NCBI GenBank assembly: GCA_003164075.1 | Contig: PLRZ01000641.1 | Span: forward strand, 1 to 7,042 | Source: Bryobacterales bacterium | Lineage (GTDB): Bacteria; Acidobacteriota; Terriglobia; Bryobacterales; Bryobacteraceae | Length of the DNA stretch: 7,042 bases | Direction of reading: 5' to 3' | In this document: one piece after another, positions 1 to 7,000 of the stretch | How the letters are laid out: every line of letters starts with the position of its first letter | Position numbering within the stretch: position 1 is the first letter of the stretch | Made by a program: the position numbers and the translations under genes | The notes under the pieces: model-generated | What the model was told of the DNA's origin: nothing | The model's input: the letters and a program-made list of their open reading frames with translations, nothing else | Databases searched by the model: none

Positions 1-1
1 C

Positions 2-577
2 TCATTTCAGGACGGCGTTCTCGCAGTCGTTCCTCGTCCCTTCAATGCACTTGGTCGCCAGCCACCTCGCTTTGTCCATAAGGCGGGCGGAGGCCGTTGG
101 ATCTGTTTGGGAGCGAGCCGCGCGGACAAGCACACTGATTCCCTCGGGCTGGTTCGCCCCGTGCAGGAGCAAAATGGCAAACGCCGCGTTTTCGCGGACC
201 AGTTCGGCGGTTTTGGCGTCAGCGATAAATGCCGTCAGTTCCGGCAAGACCTGCTTGCGGAGGCTGTACAGCGCGTCGATAGCTGGGTAGACTTCTAGGA
301 CATAAGCCCGTCGGGCCACAGCAGCGGGATCTGGATAGTCGAGGTACTGAATGAGCACGGCGCTGGCCGATGCGTAGTGTTCGCCGCCGACGTACTTGAT
401 GGCCGCTACGATGCACTTGGGCGTGACCTTTGTGCGGTCACCCCGCAAGTACTCCAAGTGGGCCTCTGTGTCCTTGCCGTCGAGATCCGGGCAGACATCT
501 GCGCCGTTCGCGGACTGCAAAGAAGCAAGACACCAAAGAGCGCCAATCAGGATAGAAACGTTTCGGGTTGTTGTCAC
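2..577 (-). CDS. Exported helical-repeat protein of unknown function
   Basis: The protein has 191 residues and is complete, with a TGA stop at the window edge. The start codon is GTG, chosen because AAGGAG lies 6 bases upstream and because it opens a good signal peptide: a basic start (Arg5), a hydrophobic core at about 8-20, and a likely signal peptidase I cleavage after the Ala-Asn-Gly-Ala at 23-26. The mature part is mostly helical. Segments at about 54-82, 97-122 and 125-155 look like degenerate HEAT/Armadillo-type helix pairs, which usually serve as protein-binding scaffolds. Four cysteines (29, 55, 177, 185) fall near the two ends of the mature chain and could form disulfides outside the cytoplasm. 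No lipobox is evident, since the Cys at 16 has Leu-Trp before it. A 94-base gap and its own ribosome site separate it from the transporter gene, so it may be its own unit. I do not recognise the family. Its existence as a gene is fairly sure; its function is unknown. Confidence 0.75.
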   Translation of the reverse strand: MTTTRNVSILIGALWCLASLQSANGADVCPDLDGKDTEAHLEYLRGDRTKVTPKCIVAAIKYVGGEHYASASAVLIQYLDYPDPAAVARRAYVLEVYPAIDALYSLRKQVLPELTAFIADAKTAELVRENAAFAILLLHGANQPEGISVLVRAARSQTDPTASARLMDKARWLATKCIEGTRNDCENAVLK

Positions 578-583
578 GGCGTT

Positions 584-589
584 CTCCTT
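584..589 (-). promoter_or_regulatory. Ribosome binding site deciding a GTG start
   Basis: AAGGAG on the minus strand lies 6 bases before the GTG at 577-575. This is the strongest Shine-Dalgarno match in this part of the window, and it fixes the start of the exported protein even though there is no ATG. Confidence 0.7.
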
Positions 590-599
590 TTACATCAGT

Positions 600-642
600 C
601 TAATAAGGCCACTCCCGGCCGATCGGTGGACTCTTCTCCACC
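600..642 (-). terminator. Possible weak terminator after the ABC transporter gene
   Basis: The 94-base gap between the transporter stop and the next start holds two small inverted repeats. GGTGGA/TCCACC (625-630 with 637-642) is a perfect 6-base-pair stem with a 6-base loop. Further along the transcript, GGCC/GGCC (607-610 with 617-620) is followed by TTATTA. Neither has a proper U-run, so an intrinsic terminator is only a possibility. I see no convincing promoter in the gap. Confidence 0.25.
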
Positions 643-671
643 CGCACCGGAAGCACACCTGGGACCTCCGC

Positions 672-2489
672 CTAACTTACCGTCCGCTCCTGATCCTTAT
701 ATTGCAACTGATATAACTTCCAGTAGATCCCCCGCATCGCCAGTAACTCCTGGTGCGTCCCGATTTCCCGCAACTTACCTTTGTGCATCACCAGAATCCG
801 GTCGGCGCGCTGAATAGTCGACAGACGATGCGCAATCACGATCGACGTCCGGCCCTCCACCATCCGCACCAGCGCCGCGCGCACGCGGAATTCCGTGTCG
901 GTGTCGACGCTCGACGTGGCCTCATCCAGAATCAAATAGCGCGGATTATGCGCCAGCGCGCGGGCGAAACTGATTAGTTGCTTCTGGCCGGTGGAAAGTC
1001 CGCTGCCGCGCTCGCGAATCGCATGGCGGAAGCCATCGGGCAGCCCGCGAATAAACTCCAGCACGTTCACCTGCGCCGCGGCCGCTTCCACGTCTTCCGT
1101 CCGAATCCACTCGGTCCCCAGCCGGATATTCTCCTCGATGGTTCCGGTAAACAGGAACGGGTCCTGCAACACTACCCCGAACTGGCGGCGGAGATCCAGC
1201 GGATCCAGATCGCGGATATCGATGCCGCCCACGCGTATGCTGCCCTTCTGCACGTCGTAGAAGCGCAGCAGCAGCGCGATCAGCGTGGTCTTCCCCGCGC
1301 CGGTGTGGCCCACCACCGCGATGGTCTCGCTGGGGGCGATGGTGAAGCTCACGTCGCGCAGCACCCAGTCCTCGCCCTGGTACGCGAACCAGACGTGGTC
1401 GAATTCGATGGCGGCGATCGCCGCGGGCGCGGGGCGCGGATCGCGCGGCGGCAGAATCGTGGCCTCGGTATCCAACAGTTTGAAAATGCGTTCGGAGGAC
1501 GCCATGGCGCCTTGCAGGATGTTGTATTTCTCGCTGAGATCCTGAATCGGCCGGAAGAATCGCAAGCCGTATTGCAGAAACGCCACCAGGATACCCAACG
1601 ACAGCTTGCCGCTTTCGATGCGCAGGCCGCCATAAGTCAGAATCGCCGCCAGCGCCAGCATGGAAGTAAACTCCACCACCGGGTAGAACCATCCGTATGC
1701 CGTGATGGCGTCTTTATAAGCGTCCATGTGGGCGCGGTTGACCGTTTCGAACTCGCGCGCGCTACGACGCTCGCGATTGAAAAGCTGCAGCACCACGATT
1801 CCCGTCACGTGCTCCTGCAGGTAGGCGTTGATTTTGGCGATGGCCACGCGGATGCGCCGGTAGCTTTGCGTCACCGTGCGGCGAAATATCAGCGTGGCGC
1901 AGATCACTACCGGCATGGCCGCCATCAGGATGCCGGTGAGCGGCGGACTCAGCCGGTACATGATACTAATGATGAAACCCAGCACCAGAAGGTCGCCTAA
2001 GATGGTGACCAGCCCGGACGCGAACAGGTCGTTGAGTACGTCGACATCGGTGGTCACGCGGGTCACCAGGCGGCCCACGGGATTGCGGTCGTAGAAGGCC
2101 AGGTCGAGACCCTGCAGGTGTTCCATCAGTTGCTTGCGCAGGTCGAACATGGCCAGTTGACCGGTCCACTGCATCAGGACCGTCTGGGCGAACCCGGTGA
2201 TGAAGCCGCCCACCAGCACCGCGAGGTAGAGCAGCGCGACGCGGGTGAGACCGGCCCATGGGTCGGCGGGCAGCCAGGCATCGATAGGGGTGGTAAGAGG
2301 GTGGACGCCCGGACGAATGTACTTATCGACGGCCAGGCGGGTGAGCAGCGGATTCAACACTTGCAGGACGGATTCCGCCAGCAGGAACAGCAGCGAACAG
2401 AAGACCAGCGCGCGGTAGGGGCGCATATACCCCATCAGGCGGCGCATCAGGCGGGCGTCATAAGCTTTGCCGAGTACTTCTTCTTCCAC
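672..2489 (-). CDS. ABC half-transporter, MsbA/MdlB-type exporter
   Basis: A 605-residue inner-membrane ABC exporter subunit with a membrane domain fused to an ATPase, a normal full length for this family. Residues 1-340 form a type-1 exporter membrane domain, with hydrophobic segments near 28-50, 82-108, 157-177, 183-203 and 265-305. The nucleotide-binding domain spans about 360-595: Walker A GHTGAGKTT (394-402), Q-loop Gln442, signature LSTGQ (498-502, Thr replacing the usual second Gly), Walker B ending in LDEATSSVD (521-529) with catalytic Glu523, and switch His554. Every catalytic element is present, so a homodimer with two active sites is plausible; no partner half-transporter is nearby. 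The family exports lipids, drugs or peptides, and nothing here shows the substrate. The start is GTG, 11 bases after the recJ stop, with only a weak GAAG upstream. ATG codons at residues 15 and 19 are alternatives. It is probably co-transcribed with recJ. Confidence 0.93.
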   Translation of the reverse strand: MEEEVLGKAYDARLMRRLMGYMRPYRALVFCSLLFLLAESVLQVLNPLLTRLAVDKYIRPGVHPLTTPIDAWLPADPWAGLTRVALLYLAVLVGGFITGFAQTVLMQWTGQLAMFDLRKQLMEHLQGLDLAFYDRNPVGRLVTRVTTDVDVLNDLFASGLVTILGDLLVLGFIISIMYRLSPPLTGILMAAMPVVICATLIFRRTVTQSYRRIRVAIAKINAYLQEHVTGIVVLQLFNRERRSAREFETVNRAHMDAYKDAITAYGWFYPVVEFTSMLALAAILTYGGLRIESGKLSLGILVAFLQYGLRFFRPIQDLSEKYNILQGAMASSERIFKLLDTEATILPPRDPRPAPAAIAAIEFDHVWFAYQGEDWVLRDVSFTIAPSETIAVVGHTGAGKTTLIALLLRFYDVQKGSIRVGGIDIRDLDPLDLRRQFGVVLQDPFLFTGTIEENIRLGTEWIRTEDVEAAAAQVNVLEFIRGLPDGFRHAIRERGSGLSTGQKQLISFARALAHNPRYLILDEATSSVDTDTEFRVRAALVRMVEGRTSIVIAHRLSTIQRADRILVMHKGKLREIGTHQELLAMRGIYWKLYQLQYKDQERTVS

Positions 2490-2500
2490 TTGTCTTCAGT

Positions 2501-4252
2501 CTAACCCGGATGAGTAAGTTCAGGACGCGGCGGACCGGCCGGCCGCACATCGCGTAACACCGCCGCCCATCCGGGATAGCCGCGCGACGCGGAATACGCA
2601 TCTTCTTCCAATTGGAAAGCCACGTCGACAGATGCGCCGGGCGTGAACTCGGCGGCGCGCTCGGCGAAATTCCAGGCTTTCAGTTTCAGCATGCGGCCGT
2701 TTTGCCGCACCGTCACGCGCAGGTGCTTCTCCTTCATCACCACCGGAGCCGCGGCCACCTGCACGCCGAAGGCCGCGAAGAGCGGCGGCTGGTGGCCGTG
2801 GCCGAAGGGCGCTAGCGCGAAGACGCCTTCCACGCTCCCCTCGTCGATTTCGCGCAACTCCAGCACGGCGTCGATGTCCAGGCACGGCAGGAAATCTTCG
2901 GGGCGCAGCCGCGCGGCGGCGAAGGCATTCAGGCGCTCGCGGAATTCCTCCACGCGCGCGGCGTCCAGCGTCACCCCGGCGGCATGCATGTGCCCGCCGA
3001 ATTTCACAAACAGACCGGGCATCGATTCCAGCGCCTCCAGCAGATGGAACGCCGGAATGCTGCGGCCGGAACCCTGCGCCAGGCCGTCCTCGGAGTTGCG
3101 TCCCAGCACGAAGACCGGACGGTGGAACCGCTCCACCATGCGGCTGGCGACGATTCCCAGCACACCGCGATGCCATCCCTCGCCGTAATAAACCAGCGCC
3201 GCCGTGGACTCCGCCACCGCAATCCGCTCGCAGATTTCGCGGATCTCGGCTTCCACCAGCCGCCGCTCGGCGTTCTGATCGTGCAGTTGCTGCGCCAGTT
3301 CGCGGGCGCGCGCCGGGTCGGCGGAAAGGAACAGGTCGATCACCGTTTTGGCGGTGTCCATGCGGCCGGCGGCGTTCAAACGCGGGGCGATCTGAAAGGC
3401 TACCTGGCGGGCGCTGGGCGCCGCGCCATCGGTAAAACCGGCCACGTCCAGCAGCGCGCGGAGGCCCGGATTGTGGACCGTACCCAACCCTGCGAGCCCA
3501 TGCTTCACGATCACGCGATTCTCGCCCGTGAGCGGCACCACGTCCGCTACTGTGGCGATGGCCACCATCTTCAGAAACGACTCCGTCACGCGCCGGAGCT
3601 TGCCCGCCGTCCAACCCATCGTCGCCAGCAAACCTTGCGCCAGCTTGAACGCTACCGCCGCGCCGCAGAGATTCTTCTCGGGGTACCGGCAATCGCGCTG
3701 ATTGGGATTCAGCACGGCCACCGCGGGCGGCAGCGCGGCATCGGGCAGGTGATGGTCGGTCACGATGGTGTCGATGCCCAGTTCATTGCCGCGCTTCACC
3801 ACTTCCGCCGCGCGGATGCCGGTATCCACGCTGATCATGAGGGTGACGCCCTGGGCGGCGGCTGCCTCCACCACTTCGGGGCGCATGCCGTACCCCTCTT
3901 TCAAGCGGTGCGGCACATGGTAGCCGGCCGATCCGCCGGCAAGTTGCACAGCCTTCGTCAGCAGCACCACCGATGTGGTTCCGTCCACGTCGTAATCGCC
4001 ATAGATGAGGATCTTCTCACCCTCCCGGATCGCCTCGCGGAGCCGCTCCACGGCGAGATCCATCCCGAGCATCAAGCAAGGATCGAGCAGGTCGTCGAGC
4101 GAAGGGTTGAGGAAACGGCGGGCGGCGCCGGGATCGGCCAGGCCGCGCCGCATCAGCACTTTGGCGGCGGGTGAAGCGATGCCCAGGGCCGCGGCCAGCG
4201 CGCCGGCGGCGTGCGCATCGGGAGCCGGGATCAGCCAACGGGAAGCAGGCAT
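2501..4252 (-). CDS. recJ: Single-stranded-DNA-specific exonuclease RecJ
   Basis: A 583-residue 5'-to-3' exonuclease on single-stranded DNA, acting in the cytoplasm in RecF-pathway recombination, base excision and mismatch repair. The length is normal for RecJ. The DHH phosphoesterase domain carries YGDYDVDG (84-91), SVDTG (141-145) and TDHHLP (165-170), which supply the metal-binding Asp and His residues. RLNAAGR (291-297) closes this core. The DHHA1 domain has GWHRGVLGIVASR (359-371), GSGRSIPAFHL (395-405) and KFGGHMHAAG (417-426). The remaining C-terminal part (about 455-570) fits the RecJ OB-fold domain. No key residue is missing, so the enzyme should be active. The ATG start lies 9 bases after the stop of the preceding small gene, with only a weak GGCTGGG before it, which suggests translational coupling. 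Its place behind BMC genes says nothing obvious about its job. Confidence 0.97.
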   Translation of the reverse strand: MPASRWLIPAPDAHAAGALAAALGIASPAAKVLMRRGLADPGAARRFLNPSLDDLLDPCLMLGMDLAVERLREAIREGEKILIYGDYDVDGTTSVVLLTKAVQLAGGSAGYHVPHRLKEGYGMRPEVVEAAAAQGVTLMISVDTGIRAAEVVKRGNELGIDTIVTDHHLPDAALPPAVAVLNPNQRDCRYPEKNLCGAAVAFKLAQGLLATMGWTAGKLRRVTESFLKMVAIATVADVVPLTGENRVIVKHGLAGLGTVHNPGLRALLDVAGFTDGAAPSARQVAFQIAPRLNAAGRMDTAKTVIDLFLSADPARARELAQQLHDQNAERRLVEAEIREICERIAVAESTAALVYYGEGWHRGVLGIVASRMVERFHRPVFVLGRNSEDGLAQGSGRSIPAFHLLEALESMPGLFVKFGGHMHAAGVTLDAARVEEFRERLNAFAAARLRPEDFLPCLDIDAVLELREIDEGSVEGVFALAPFGHGHQPPLFAAFGVQVAAAPVVMKEKHLRVTVRQNGRMLKLKAWNFAERAAEFTPGASVDVAFQLEEDAYSASRGYPGWAAVLRDVRPAGPPRPELTHPG

Positions 4253-4261
4253 CCCAGCCGG

Positions 4262-4762
4262 TCAGTTCTTGGAGAAGTATCCGCCCAGCGGCTCATCGTC
4301 GTCTTCGTCCCCGTCCTCGGAGTCGGACAGGAGCGAGATGATTTCGTCTTCCACGCCGAGGAATTCGTCGTACCAGTCGGGCTGCATTTCGTAGACGTAC
4401 AGGCGCGAGTGGTGGTCGAAGGCCAGTTCCAGCGAACAGGTGACGCCCTCATGAACGCGCAGCGCGCGCAGCCGCTTTTCGTAGTCGCGCTTCTCATCGC
4501 GGGTGAGGTCCAACTCGTCCAGTTGGGAGAGCAGATCTTCCGTGTCGGCGGCCGCGAATTCGCGGCTGGCGAAGACGATCACGCGCGTCTCGCTCTTGAG
4601 GGCGACGTCCAGAAACATCCGGTAATCGGGGTGACGCTCGGTATCCCAGAGCACCATGGTCTGGCCATCCAGGCCCCCCGGAGAGCCGTGGAATACGGCG
4701 AGGCCGGACGATTCGAGATACTCCAGGATTTCACGCTTCAATGTATCGAGGTTCAAATCCAC
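4262..4762 (-). CDS. Conserved-looking hypothetical protein with acidic tail
   Basis: A 166-residue soluble protein with no signal peptide or membrane segment. The start is GTG, supported by GAGG 7 bases upstream. The N-terminal half (1-70) looks like a compact alpha/beta fold: a helix at about 6-19, then alternating strands around 21-25, 35-40 and 59-65. A charged helical stretch follows at about 74-102 and strands near 107-126. The C-terminus ends in an aspartate- and glutamate-rich tail (about 145-157) and a short GGYFSKN end. Acidic tails of this kind are often flexible and bind basic partners, but this is inference. It sits 15 bases after the small BMC-linked gene and 9 bases before recJ, so it is almost certainly co-transcribed with both. 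I do not recognise a named family. It may be a lineage-restricted recJ neighbour. Confidence 0.8.
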   Translation of the reverse strand: MDLNLDTLKREILEYLESSGLAVFHGSPGGLDGQTMVLWDTERHPDYRMFLDVALKSETRVIVFASREFAAADTEDLLSQLDELDLTRDEKRDYEKRLRALRVHEGVTCSLELAFDHHSRLYVYEMQPDWYDEFLGVEDEIISLLSDSEDGDEDDDEPLGGYFSKN

Positions 4763-4777
4763 GTTGTTGCCTCAGTC

Positions 4778-4975
4778 CTACGCCAACACCAGAATATCAG
4801 AGGGGCCGGCCAAGTCGCGGGCAGACGGTGTGACGATCGTCTTGGGCCCGATGTAGATCTTGCGTTTCTCGCGGATGGCGGTGCGCACATCGTGTTCGCA
4901 TACGAAGTCCACCCGCGCAGGGGCTGGCGGCGCGGCCTGCTTTAGCGGCTGCCCAATAGGGCACTCCGTTGCCAG
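4778..4975 (-). CDS. Small BMC-linked protein resembling the EutQ/EutT N-terminal segment
   Basis: An open frame of 65 codons ending in TAG, directly after the dehydrogenase TGA and in the same frame. No ATG or TTG is available in frame. CTG at 4975 is the best start because GGGAGGA (4985-4991) lies 9 bases upstream; a GTG at 4912 would give 44 residues but has no ribosome site. Residues 3-21 are a Cys-, Pro- and Ala-rich lead. Residues 24-56 read FVCEHDVRTAI, then KIYIG, then IVTPSARDLA. This matches my recollection of the start of EutQ (LITANDIRAAH, then IITPEAREVA) and of EutT (LTPSAREL), both ethanolamine microcompartment proteins. The role of that segment is unclear to me; binding a shell or cargo partner is a guess. 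It could instead be a readthrough extension of the dehydrogenase. The strength of the motif makes a coding role likely; the start is uncertain. Confidence 0.6.
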   Translation of the reverse strand: MATECPIGQPLKQAAPPAPARVDFVCEHDVRTAIREKRKIYIGPKTIVTPSARDLAGPSDILVLA

Positions 4976-6631
4976 TCAGCCATATCCTCCCGCCGTCGTC
5001 GGTGAGGAAGCGCCGCTGCCGCGCCGCGCCAGAAAGCGGTCCACCACGTCGGCCGCGGCATTCGGAGCGGCAGGCTTGGCCGTCTCGCAGGAGCACGAGG
5101 GACCGCCCGGCGCCTTTGCCGGTGCGGGAGCCGCTACCGCCATGCCGCGCGAAGCCAGGTAGCGCTCCACTGCGGCGGCCACCACCGTTCGATCGATGGT
5201 GAGATCGCCGGCCGGTACGCCCGCCGCCGCCGGATAAGTGGCGGCGTTGTAATCGAGCGGCATTTCGAACGCCTCTTCGGGCGTGCGCGCCACGAAAGCC
5301 AGGCGCTTAATGTTGATGAGGTGCAGCGGCCCGACATTGTCCGAGGTGGAATTGTTCGCCGCCGCGCCGCACCCCAGCGTCATCGCAGGGAAAACGTTGG
5401 TGGTAATGCCTGTGGAGCCCTGCGGGGAGGGGGTATTCACCAGTATCCGGTAAGCCGGCATGCGCATGGCATAATCGCGCGTCCGGGCGTCGTTCCGCGA
5501 ATAGATGACCGCCGTATGGCCCAGTCCGCCGAACTTCAGCAGCGCCCAGCAAGTCTGCACGCAGCTATTGAAATCCGGGAGGAAGTAGAGCGAAAGCACT
5601 GGCGAAAGCTTCTCGGCGGAGAGCGGATGCTGCTTGCCCACCCCGTCCACTTCGGCGCAGATGATGGAGGTGTCCGCGGGCACTTCGAAGCCCGCCATAC
5701 GGGCGATCTTGGTGGGCGCCTGCCCCACGCAGTTGGGGTTCACCGTCCAGTTGGGCATGATCAGCAGTGTGCCGAGCGCGTCCTTCTGGGCCGCAGTGGC
5801 GATGTAAGCCTTCTGCGCTTTCAGCAGGCTCAGGATGCGGTCACGCAGCGAGGCTTCGGCCACGATGGCCTGCTCGCTGGAGCAGACCGTGCCGTAGTCG
5901 AACGACTTGCCCGCCACGATCTTGGGGATGGCATCTTCCAGGTCGGCCGAGGTGTCCACCAGCACGGGGACATTGCCGGGGCCCACGCCGAAAGCCGGCT
6001 TGCCGCTGGAATACGCCGCCTTCACGATGGCCGCGCCGCCGGTGGAAAGGATCACGCTGGTGAGTTCGTGACGCATCAGCGCGTTGGTGCCTTCCAGGGT
6101 AGCGGTGTCCACGCACTGGATGATGTCCTCGGGAGCGCCCGCTTCCACCGCGGCCTGGTACAGCACCGCGGCGGCGCTGCAGGTACACTTATGCGCGCGC
6201 GGATGGGGGCTGATGACGATGGCGTTCCCGGCTTTCAGCGAAATGAGCGTCTTATAGATGGCTGTCGATGTGGGATTGGTAGTCGGCAGGATGGCCGCTA
6301 CCACGCCCATGGGGACGCCGATTTCGACCAGCTTTTCCTCCGGCAATTCGCGCAGAATACCGATGGTTTTCATGCCGCGCATACGGCGCGGAAGCCAGTC
6401 GGAGGCCAGCAGATTCTTGATGTACTTGTCTTTGGCGTTCCCGTAGCCGGTCTCTTCCACGGCGAAATCGGCCAGCCGTTTGGCATGGGCGCGAGCCGCC
6501 GCGGCCATCCGTTCCACGATGGCGTCCACCTGTTCCTGCGAATAGGTGCGGTACTTCTGCCAGGCTGCGAATGCCTTCCCGACCTTGGTGCGAACCTCCT
6601 GGATGGAGAGAAGGTCTGTATCTGCCAGCAT
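4976..6631 (-). CDS. BMC-associated CoA-acylating aldehyde dehydrogenase
   Basis: A 551-residue enzyme of the EutE/PduP/AdhE-N-terminal class, which oxidises an aldehyde to acyl-CoA with NAD+ and CoA, normally inside a microcompartment. The N-terminal cofactor domain includes GVPMGVVAAILPTTNPTS (105-122) and SPHPRAHK (141-148). STGG (196-199) and GVGPGNVPV (215-223) follow. FDYGTVCSSEQ (244-254) holds the catalytic Cys250. The core ends near 465. The tail carries two similar amphipathic helices (478-496 and 524-538) joined by an Ala/Pro-rich linker with a CSC motif, which I read as encapsulation peptides. The ATG start is 6 bases after the shell-gene stop and in the same frame. The nearest good Shine-Dalgarno, GGAGG, is about 20 bases upstream inside the shell gene, so coupled translation is likely. 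The substrate cannot be told: no aldehyde-producing enzyme is in view. Confidence 0.93.
   Translation of the reverse strand: MLADTDLLSIQEVRTKVGKAFAAWQKYRTYSQEQVDAIVERMAAAARAHAKRLADFAVEETGYGNAKDKYIKNLLASDWLPRRMRGMKTIGILRELPEEKLVEIGVPMGVVAAILPTTNPTSTAIYKTLISLKAGNAIVISPHPRAHKCTCSAAAVLYQAAVEAGAPEDIIQCVDTATLEGTNALMRHELTSVILSTGGAAIVKAAYSSGKPAFGVGPGNVPVLVDTSADLEDAIPKIVAGKSFDYGTVCSSEQAIVAEASLRDRILSLLKAQKAYIATAAQKDALGTLLIMPNWTVNPNCVGQAPTKIARMAGFEVPADTSIICAEVDGVGKQHPLSAEKLSPVLSLYFLPDFNSCVQTCWALLKFGGLGHTAVIYSRNDARTRDYAMRMPAYRILVNTPSPQGSTGITTNVFPAMTLGCGAAANNSTSDNVGPLHLINIKRLAFVARTPEEAFEMPLDYNAATYPAAAGVPAGDLTIDRTVVAAAVERYLASRGMAVAAPAPAKAPGGPSCSCETAKPAAPNAAADVVDRFLARRGSGASSPTTAGGYG
4985..4991 (-). promoter_or_regulatory. 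Shine-Dalgarno inside the dehydrogenase 3' end
   Basis: GGGAGGA lies within the last codons of the dehydrogenase gene. It stands 9 bases before the CTG that follows the TGA, consistent with initiation of the small downstream gene by coupled translation. An ATG at 4983 sits only one base after this site, in another frame, and stops after 13 codons. Confidence 0.45.
5018..5062 (-). other. Second encapsulation-peptide-like helix of the aldehyde dehydrogenase
   Basis: Residues 524-538 form a second amphipathic helix with the core VDRFLARRG (530-538). It matches the first core at six of nine positions, and the E/D and Y/F changes are conservative. It ends 13 residues before the stop, in a Gly/Ser/Thr-rich tail, where a terminal encapsulation peptide is expected. 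Confidence 0.6.
5144..5200 (-). other. First encapsulation-peptide-like helix of the aldehyde dehydrogenase
   Basis: Residues 478-496 form a short amphipathic helix with the core VERYLASRG (488-496), just after the catalytic core and before an Ala/Pro linker. Short helices on flexible linkers are the known targeting signals of BMC cargo enzymes. The assignment rests on position and pattern. Confidence 0.6.
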
Positions 6632-6637
6632 CAGGCG

Positions 6638-6922
<285 letters not shown>

Positions 6923-6927
6923 TCTTG

Positions 6928-6932
6928 CCTCC
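6928..6932 (-). promoter_or_regulatory. Ribosome binding site deciding the shell-protein start
   Basis: GGAGG lies 5 bases before the ATG at 6922-6920. This near-ideal site supports the 94-residue form over the longer 103-residue reading from the ATG at 6949. Confidence 0.8.
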
Positions 6933-7000
6933 AATTTCGATGAAAACATTACCGTATCACAAATAGACGGGCGCCATCGCGTGAGAGCTATTTCGGGGAC
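6933..7000 (-). promoter_or_regulatory. Leader and presumed promoter region of the BMC genes
   Basis: This segment between the shell-gene ribosome site and the palindrome is locally richer in A and T than the genes around it. On the minus strand it includes TATTTGTGATACGGTAAT, within which a -10 box could sit, but I cannot pair one confidently with a -35 box. A promoter is expected here from the gene layout only if the BMC operon begins with this shell gene. Confidence 0.25.

Noticed and set aside
978..2000. Plus-strand open frame of 340 codons opposite the ABC transporter
   Set aside because: It mirrors the transporter coding sequence and shows no domain, ribosome site or plausible protein composition.
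2984..4174. Plus-strand open frame of 396 codons opposite recJ
   Set aside because: It is antisense to an intact RecJ with all its catalytic motifs. Its low-complexity His/Arg/Gln-rich translation is typical of a shadow frame.
4976..4978. The dehydrogenase TGA as a selenocysteine codon
   Set aside because: It falls in a Gly-rich tail far from the active site, which already has Cys250. I saw no convincing SECIS-like hairpin directly after it. Ordinary termination, or at most leaky readthrough, is simpler.
4942..4983. ATG just after GGGAGGA as the start of the gene behind the dehydrogenase
   Set aside because: The ribosome site is only one base away, and the frame stops after 13 codons. The conserved EutQ-like motif lies in a different frame.
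6923..6949. Longer shell protein start at the ATG at 6949
   Set aside because: There is no Shine-Dalgarno before it. GGAGG stands 5 bases before the internal ATG at 6922, where the BMC family normally begins.
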